Assembly: GCA_964407265.1 (NCBI GenBank)
Contig: CAYOUV010000088.1
Location: forward strand, 1-11,263
Length of the DNA stretch: 11,263 nt
Direction: 5' to 3'
Source: CAYOUV01 sp964407265
GTDB taxonomy: Bacteria; Chloroflexota; Anaerolineae; Anaerolineales; Villigracilaceae
A model generated the notes under the pieces. The model saw only the letters and a list, made by a program, of their open reading frames with translations, was not told where the DNA came from and ran no database searches. Below are positions 6,542 to 11,263 of this stretch, piece by piece; within the stretch, counting starts at the first letter, position 1, and each line of letters opens with the position of its first letter. The position numbers and the translations under genes were made by a program.

Positions 6542-8059
6542 ATGTTTTTTAGAGGTACACGATTCGCGAGCGTTTTCCTGATTTTGATTTTTTTCGTAAC
6601 TGCCTGCAACCTGCCCGCCAGCCCCACAAACACGCCACCACCACGCGCCGGGCGGGACTCCACCCAAACAGCCATCCCCGCCTCGGCCACGCCCCTGCTT
6701 CCCACACCCAAACCACGCGACTTGAAGCATCAACCGCTGTACTGGTTCGGACCGCTGCCGCCGATGTCCACCGATGCCGGCCGCCCGTTCATTGGTTCGG
6801 AGGATTTCATGAGCCTGTTCGCGCCCGACGCACCCTGGTCCCAGGCTGCCGGGCATATCCAGGTCTTCAAGCTGTACGGCGAGTGGGTAGCCTATAACGC
6901 TACTGACGCCCAGCTGCGCCAGGTCGTGGACGACCTGCGGCAGCGCGGTCTGGCCCTGGCGGTTGAAGCGGGTCCGTCACCTCCCCCTGCTGATTGCGGA
7001 CAGGGAGTGGAATCCTTCGCTGGAATCCCGGAAAGCCGCAAAATCGCTGACCGCATCAAAGCCGCCGGCGGGACGATCGACCTGATCGCCATGGACGAGC
7101 CGTACTTCTTCGGGCACTTCTATGATGGTCCCAACGCCTGCCATTTTTCGGCTGAGAAGATCGCCCAGGGCGTGGGTGAGTACATCCAGTTCATGCGGGG
7201 CGAATTCCCAGACGTGATCATCGGTGATACCGAGCCGATCTCAGGTCCGGCCGGCGCGCCCGAGTATCAGGCTTGGTTGGATATTTTCCGCCAGGTCAAC
7301 GGTTACGACCCGGCCTTCCTGCACCTCGACGTGGACTGGAGCCGTTCGACCTGGCCGCAGGAGGTCAAGTCAATTGAAGATTACGGCCGCGGACTGGGCA
7401 TCCCCATCGGCATCATTTACACCGGCAACTTCCAGGACCAAACTGACGAGGCCTGGCTGTCCATCGCCGGGGAACGCGTCAAGCGCTACGAATTGCAAAC
7501 TGGCGGGAAACCGGACCAGGTCCTGTTCCAGTCCTGGAACGACAAACCGGACCATGTCCTGCCGGAAAGCGACCCTTACACCTTTACTGGCTTCATCAAG
7601 ACTTACTTCGAGGATAAAGCGGGGCTGGGCTTCCGCACCCAGGGACAGGGCGCCAACCTGGCCTTCAACCAAAGCGCCAGGGCCTCAGCCTCCGAAGGGA
7701 TTCACCCGGCCGAACAAGCTGTAGACGGTGATCCCGGCACCTGGTGGAGCGCAGGGAATGGCCCGCCGCAATGGATCGAGATCGACCTGGGCGCACCGAT
7801 GGACATCCAGGAAATCCATCTGATCCCCAGCCAGTATCCTGAGGGAAAAACTGTCCACCGGGTGCGCGGCAAAGGACCCGGCACGGGCGGTGTGTTTGTG
7901 GTCCTGTACACTTTCGAGGGGCCGACTCAGGACTCGCAGGTACTTTCTTACAAGCCACCTGAGCCCTGGAAAGGTATCCAGGTCATTCGGATCGAGACCA
8001 CCGCCAGCCCATCCTGGGTGGCCTGGCGCGAGATTGAGCTGATCGATGCCGGAGAGTAA
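6542..8059 (+). CDS. Exported lipoprotein with an unassigned, possibly TIM-barrel, domain and a C-terminal discoidin-like domain
   Basis: The 505-residue product starts with a short basic N-terminus, a hydrophobic stretch (8-19) and a lipobox VTAC with Cys22, so it is probably a lipid-anchored surface protein. A Pro/Thr-rich linker (23-60) follows. Residues 65-360 alternate strand- and helix-like segments like a (beta/alpha)8 glycoside-hydrolase fold. Acidic residues end several predicted strands: Asp185-Glu186 in AMDEP, Glu231 in GDTEP, and Asp263/Asp265 in HLDVDW. I cannot assign a family, and enzymatic activity is an inference. Residues 371-503 look like an F5/8 type C (discoidin, CBM32-like) domain, with NLA near its start, the AVDGDPGTWWSA signature (393-404) and WIEIDLG (411-417). 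Such domains bind carbohydrates. Cys151 and Cys200 could form a disulfide. It appears to be its own transcription unit, with a promoter element before it and a hairpin after it. Confidence 0.85.
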   Translation: MFFRGTRFASVFLILIFFVTACNLPASPTNTPPPRAGRDSTQTAIPASATPLLPTPKPRDLKHQPLYWFGPLPPMSTDAGRPFIGSEDFMSLFAPDAPWSQAAGHIQVFKLYGEWVAYNATDAQLRQVVDDLRQRGLALAVEAGPSPPPADCGQGVESFAGIPESRKIADRIKAAGGTIDLIAMDEPYFFGHFYDGPNACHFSAEKIAQGVGEYIQFMRGEFPDVIIGDTEPISGPAGAPEYQAWLDIFRQVNGYDPAFLHLDVDWSRSTWPQEVKSIEDYGRGLGIPIGIIYTGNFQDQTDEAWLSIAGERVKRYELQTGGKPDQVLFQSWNDKPDHVLPESDPYTFTGFIKTYFEDKAGLGFRTQGQGANLAFNQSARASASEGIHPAEQAVDGDPGTWWSAGNGPPQWIEIDLGAPMDIQEIHLIPSQYPEGKTVHRVRGKGPGTGGVFVVLYTFEGPTQDSQVLSYKPPEPWKGIQVIRIETTASPSWVAWREIELIDAGE

Positions 8060-8073
8060 AACAGAAAAATATC

Positions 8074-8105
8074 AAACCCGTTTTCGAAAGGAAGCGGGTT
8101 TCTTT
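8074..8105 (+). terminator. Intrinsic terminator of the lipoprotein gene
   Basis: AAACCCG (8074-8080) pairs with CGGGTTT (8095-8101). The inner bases 8081-8085 and 8090-8094 continue the helix with two G-U pairs, closing on a GAAA tetraloop (8086-8089). A broken T-rich tail runs to 8105. It starts 15 bases after the stop codon. Confidence 0.8.
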
Positions 8106-8112
8106 GTATAAT
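8104..8112 (+). promoter_or_regulatory. Promoter -10 element of the 839-residue protein gene
   Basis: TTGTATAAT contains a perfect TATAAT at 8107-8112, starting 5 bases after the terminator hairpin; any -35 contact would fall inside the hairpin sequence. The leader to the ATG at 8159 would be about 40 bases. Confidence 0.55.
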
Positions 8113-8158
8113 ATGAGCACACAGGTCTCATTCGCGTATAGAGGAGCGAGGTCGTCAG

Positions 8159-10678
8159 ATGTCCTTCACCCTGAATTATCTCTCACAACAGGACCCGCAA
8201 TGGAAGGCGCAAAAACTTGGTTTCGGCAGTAACGAAACCATCGGTACCGACGGTTGTACGCTGACCTGCCTGACCATGCTGGTCAACGGTTATGGCTACC
8301 AGGAAACACCCGCCTCCCTTAATAAAAAGCTCAAGGATCTGGGACCGGGCAACGGCTTTCTCGGCCCCCTGATCGTGTGGGGTGGGCTGCCATTGCTGTA
8401 TACAAAATTTCGATTCGAGAACATCGTGCTCTCCAGGGATTATGACGCGCCGGTGCTGGATATCGATGCCTCGCTGGCTGCCGGCCAACCCGTCATCGTG
8501 GAGGTCGACCGCTCCCTGGCCTCCGGTTTGCAGAACCACTGGGTCGTGCTGTACGAAAAACAAGGCGACGACTACTTGATGCTCGACCCCTGGCCCTATC
8601 CATCGGACAACCAGCCGACGCTGCTGACCTCCCGCTACGGATTCGGGCGTCCGCCAAAGAAATTCATCACCGCCGTCATCTGGTACTCCTTCCAGGGCGT
8701 GGTGCCTCCGACCGTCCCGCCCCCGGCCATGGTCGAGACCGACATGTTCATACGCGTCGTCGCTGGCCTGGATGCGGGCCTGCGTCTGCGCTCACAGGGC
8801 ACGACCGCTTCCGATACGCTCGGCATCGAAGCCTCGGGGACGCCCATGCGGGTCATCGAACCGGTCGAGGTGGCCCAGCCGAAGGTCGGTGTCTTCAATC
8901 AATGGATCCGCGTCCGCGATCCGCAAAGCCGTGAAGGCTACGTGGCCGCCTGGTACGTGGAAAACATGCCCATGCCCGAACCCGATCCGGGTGACACAAC
9001 CACACCCCAACGCGTCAAGCCGTCTGTCGGCGACGGGTTGGAGAGCGTCCCGCTGCCAGCCTCGGCCGAGCAGAAATTGACACCGGCCGCCGATGCCACA
9101 CCGACCCAAAAATTGGTAGCCGATATCTGGAATCGCTACGGCGGCCTGCTGGGCGCGCTTTCCAACAAACTCAAGATCGAAGCGGGGGTGGCCGTGGCGA
9201 CGCTGGCGATCGAGTCGGGCGGACAGGCCTTTGCTTCAGACGGGCGCATGATCATCCGCTTCGAGAATCACATCTTCTACGACCAGTGGGGCAAAAACCA
9301 CCAGGACGTTTTCGACCAGCACTTCAGCTTCAACCAGGATCAGCGCTGGACCGGCCACAAATGGCGTCTCACCGCCGACGAACCCTGGCAGCCTCCCAAC
9401 CAGTCCGACTTCCACAGCAGCCAGAGCAACGAGTGGGATGTCTTTAACTTTGCCAGCACGCTGGACGATACCGCCGCCAAAATGTCGATCAGCATGGGTG
9501 CGCCACAGATCATGGGCTTCAATTACAACATTCTCGGCTACGCGGGCGTGCAGGACATGTTTCTGGCCTTCACCTCCGGTGAGCGCGAACAGGTGGTGGG
9601 CTTGTTCGACTTCGTCCAGAACGTGGTTTCGAATGCCGGCGCGGTCAAGGCCCTGCAGGCACTGGATTTCAAGAAGTTCGCCGGTATCTACAACGGGACC
9701 GGGCAACAGGATTTCTATGCCAATTTGATCCAGAATGCCTTCGAGGCCTTCAAGCAGTTACAGACCCCACCCCCCGTCACACCGCCGGAAGAACCCACCC
9801 CGGAGCCGACACCCGAGCCGACACCCGAACCCACGCCCGAGCCCACGCCGGAACCCGTGACCTTGAAAGTGCGGGTCTCCTCCACGGTCGGCAGCAGCGG
9901 CCTGCGCATGCGCGAGCAGCCCAGCCTGGCGGGACCGCTGGTGACGGTGCTGAAAGCCAACACCGAACTGACCGTGCTGGAAGATCCGGCCACCGCCCAG
10001 CCCAAGATCGGCAAACAGGGGGAGTGGCTGAACGTAAAAGACAACAAAGGCAACGAGGGTTTCGTCGCAGCCTGGTTGGTGGTCGCTTCCACGACCCCGC
10101 CACCTGAACCAACCCCGCCGCCGGACCCGACTCCGCCGCCCAGCACCACTCCTGATCCGGAGACCGCGGAATTGCGAGTCAAGGTCGCGGCCTCGGTCGG
10201 CCAGGCTGGGCTGCGCATGCGCTCCCAGCCGAGCCTGGCCGGGACCCTGGTCACGGTCGTAAAAGTCCTGACCAGCCTGCTCGTGCTGGAAGACCCGGCC
10301 GTCGCCCGTCCCAAGATCGGCGTTACCAACCAGTGGCTCCACGTTCGCGACCCCAAGGGCTACGAGGGTTACGTCGCCGCCTGGTACGTGGTGCTGGATA
10401 CCACCACCCCGCCCAGCGACGGCGGGACCACTCCCTCCCCGCCCCCCCCTGCCGGTGAGCTGGTGGTTTACGTCTCCTCGCTGGCCTACAACGGCTTGCG
10501 CATGCGCAGCGGCCCATCGACCGGCACAGCCATTCTCAAGGTTTTAATGCCAAACAGCCCGCTGACCGTGCTCGAGTCAAACGCCGATGCCAAAGTGGGG
10601 GTCTTCAACCAGTGGCTCAACGTGCGCGATTCAAGCGGGACAGAGGGCTATGTCGCTGCCTGGTATGTGCACAAGTAA
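8159..10678 (+). CDS. Multidomain cell-wall-active protein: C39-like peptidase, SH3b, N-acetylmuramidase (DUF3380-like), three more SH3b
   Basis: This 839-residue protein appears built to bind and cut peptidoglycan or a related polymer. Residues 1-177 resemble Peptidase_C39_2: a QQDPQW start, likely nucleophile Cys33 in TDGCTLT, His127 in NHWVVL and Asp143 in MLDPW. SH3b module 1 is 195-268. Residues 315-533 match the DUF3380 N-acetylmuramidase pattern: Glu352 in AIESGG is the likely acid, with DGRMIIRFENHIFY (361-374), SMGAPQIMGFNY (445-456) and YNGTGQ (511-516). A linker of five PTPE units (546-566) leads to SH3b modules 2-4 (567-643, 670-745, 767-838), joined by Pro-rich linkers. No signal peptide, lipobox or membrane helix is visible, so export is unexplained. 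GAGG (8148-8151) lies 7 bases before the ATG; GAGGAG (8141-8146) is a more distant alternative. Domain calls are by pattern; activity is inferred. Confidence 0.88.
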   Translation: MSFTLNYLSQQDPQWKAQKLGFGSNETIGTDGCTLTCLTMLVNGYGYQETPASLNKKLKDLGPGNGFLGPLIVWGGLPLLYTKFRFENIVLSRDYDAPVLDIDASLAAGQPVIVEVDRSLASGLQNHWVVLYEKQGDDYLMLDPWPYPSDNQPTLLTSRYGFGRPPKKFITAVIWYSFQGVVPPTVPPPAMVETDMFIRVVAGLDAGLRLRSQGTTASDTLGIEASGTPMRVIEPVEVAQPKVGVFNQWIRVRDPQSREGYVAAWYVENMPMPEPDPGDTTTPQRVKPSVGDGLESVPLPASAEQKLTPAADATPTQKLVADIWNRYGGLLGALSNKLKIEAGVAVATLAIESGGQAFASDGRMIIRFENHIFYDQWGKNHQDVFDQHFSFNQDQRWTGHKWRLTADEPWQPPNQSDFHSSQSNEWDVFNFASTLDDTAAKMSISMGAPQIMGFNYNILGYAGVQDMFLAFTSGEREQVVGLFDFVQNVVSNAGAVKALQALDFKKFAGIYNGTGQQDFYANLIQNAFEAFKQLQTPPPVTPPEEPTPEPTPEPTPEPTPEPTPEPVTLKVRVSSTVGSSGLRMREQPSLAGPLVTVLKANTELTVLEDPATAQPKIGKQGEWLNVKDNKGNEGFVAAWLVVASTTPPPEPTPPPDPTPPPSTTPDPETAELRVKVAASVGQAGLRMRSQPSLAGTLVTVVKVLTSLLVLEDPAVARPKIGVTNQWLHVRDPKGYEGYVAAWYVVLDTTTPPSDGGTTPSPPPPAGELVVYVSSLAYNGLRMRSGPSTGTAILKVLMPNSPLTVLESNADAKVGVFNQWLNVRDSSGTEGYVAAWYVHK
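8741..10672 (+). repeat. Four SH3b-coding repeats within the 839-residue protein gene
   Basis: The modules are encoded at 8741-8962, 9857-10087, 10166-10393 and 10457-10672. They share a GLRxR start and an ending like EGYVAAWYV. DNA identity is high in places: 8940-8960 and 10371-10391 differ at one of 21 bases. The palindrome GCGCATGCGC recurs at 9904, 10213 and 10498, coding for the RMR segment. This is compatible with internal duplication and later exchange between modules. Confidence 0.85.
9794..9856 (+). repeat. 12-base tandem repeat coding for a PTPE linker
   Basis: Five near-identical 12-base units code for PTPE repeats plus a final Pro, between the muramidase domain and the second SH3b module. 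The codons vary a little between units. Such linkers act as stiff spacers, and the unit number can change by slippage without breaking the frame. Confidence 0.9.
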
Positions 10679-10682
10679 CCTT

Positions 10683-10720
10683 AAAAAGGAGCCGGCTGAA
10701 ATCAGCCGGCTCTAGTTTTT
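10683..10720. terminator. Bidirectional terminator between convergent genes
   Basis: GAGCCGGCTG (10689-10698) pairs perfectly with CAGCCGGCTC (10703-10712) around a 4-base loop. An A run (10683-10687) on the left and a T run (10716-10720) on the right allow termination in both directions. It begins 10 bases after the stop of the plus-strand gene, and its right arm touches the stop codon of the minus-strand glycosyltransferase gene. Confidence 0.92.
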
Positions 10721-11263
10721 CAGGGAATTCAAGGCCCCCACGAAAACATCCACCATCCTATTCAAGTTGACCTCCTGCGCCACGATCTGGAACGAGGCTT
10801 TCCCCATCTGGCGCAGCCTCTTCACGTCCGACAGTGCCGTGCGCAGGCTCCCGACCAGCGCCGGGTAATCGTCCGGCGGGACCTGCCAGCCGTTCTCCGG
10901 GCGGACCAGGTCATCCTGGGTACCGTCCCCCTGGGCGACGATGGCCGGCAGGCCGTAGGTCATGGCCTCCTGCACCGCCAACCCACCGGTCCCGGGCAGG
11001 ACGAACAGGTCAGCTGCCATAAAATAAGGCTTCAACGCGTCCCCCTGCCTGGCTCCGGCAAACGCGGCTGAAGGGTAGACTTCGGCTGCCAGGGCTTCCA
11101 GCTCTCCGCGCACAGGTCCATCGCCAACGATCAGCAGGCGCGGCTGCAGTACTGCGGGCAGGTCCGCGCAGGCGCGCAGCAGGAAGTCCAGGCGTTTGCG
11201 TGCTTGCAAGCGCCCGACGAACAGGACCGTCGGCCTGCCGCTAAAGTCCGGGGGACGTTCGGG
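10712..11263 (-). CDS. GT4-family glycosyltransferase, C-terminal part; 5' end outside window
   Basis: The frame is open from the right edge to the TAG at 10714-10712, giving 183 residues; the N-terminal acceptor domain and start codon lie beyond the window. The visible part is the nucleotide-sugar-binding Rossmann domain of a GT-B enzyme: VLFVGRLQARKRLD near its start, then LLIVGDGP, then ADLFVLPGTGGLAVQEAM followed by YGLPAIVA. In typical GT4 enzymes an E-x7-E motif lies in that last stretch. Here the final Glu is kept, but the first position is Gly, as in a PGxxGL subclass. The enzyme probably adds a sugar to a cell-surface glycan or glycolipid in the cytoplasm; donor and acceptor cannot be read from the sequence. 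An internal TTG at 11209 is not a credible start, because the conserved fold begins upstream of it. Confidence 0.9.
   Translation of the reverse strand, partial: PERPPDFSGRPTVLFVGRLQARKRLDFLLRACADLPAVLQPRLLIVGDGPVRGELEALAAEVYPSAAFAGARQGDALKPYFMAADLFVLPGTGGLAVQEAMTYGLPAIVAQGDGTQDDLVRPENGWQVPPDDYPALVGSLRTALSDVKRLRQMGKASFQIVAQEVNLNRMVDVFVGALNSLKN

Noticed and set aside
9715..10356. 213-codon minus-strand frame rich in GSGVGSG repeats
   Set aside because: It is the antisense reading of the PTPE and Pro-rich linkers and SH3b modules; the repeat is produced by the sense-strand repeat.
9904..10507. Thrice-repeated palindrome GCGCATGCGC as a possible protein-binding site
   Set aside because: All three copies code for the same conserved RMR segment of SH3b modules, so protein repetition explains them.

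Overview
The window looks like a chromosomal segment from a GC-rich bacterium, most probably of the phylum Chloroflexota (Anaerolineae-like). That placement is an inference. It rests on a split b6-type cytochrome b whose second half is fused to c-type cytochrome, a two-subunit SdhC/SdhD anchor, and large SH3b-repeat and lipoprotein genes with TP-rich linkers. No rRNA or other taxonomic marker is present. I saw no tRNA, CRISPR array, insertion sequence or phage gene.

Left part (1-2526, minus strand): a three-gene qcr operon, read right to left. It encodes a Tat-exported Rieske iron-sulfur protein, a b6-type cytochrome b N-terminal half, and a cytochrome b C-terminal half (subunit IV type) fused to two c-type haem domains. 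The last gene runs off the left edge. Together these make a quinol:cytochrome c oxidoreductase of the Bacillus QcrABC style, with an extra haem.

Middle (2527-3026): a divergent intergenic region of about 500 bases with candidate promoters in both directions and short inverted repeats, including four copies of one hexamer. I see no convincing gene in it. From 3027 to 6372 on the plus strand lies a complete sdhCDAB operon, closed by a strong intrinsic terminator. Succinate dehydrogenase reduces membrane quinone (probably menaquinone) and the Qcr complex oxidises it, so the two divergent operons are consecutive steps of one respiratory chain.

Right part (6421-11263): two plus-strand envelope-type genes, each with its own TATAAT element. 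The first encodes a 505-residue lipoprotein with an unassigned, possibly TIM-barrel, domain and a C-terminal discoidin-like domain. The second encodes an 839-residue protein with a C39-like peptidase domain, an SH3b module, an N-acetylmuramidase (DUF3380-like) domain, a PTPE-repeat linker and three more SH3b modules; it has no visible signal peptide. A bidirectional terminator separates it from a convergent GT4 glycosyltransferase gene whose 5' end is outside the window.

The respiratory operons are conventional in content. The least explained material is the pair of envelope genes and the regulatory architecture of the two intergenic regions beside them.
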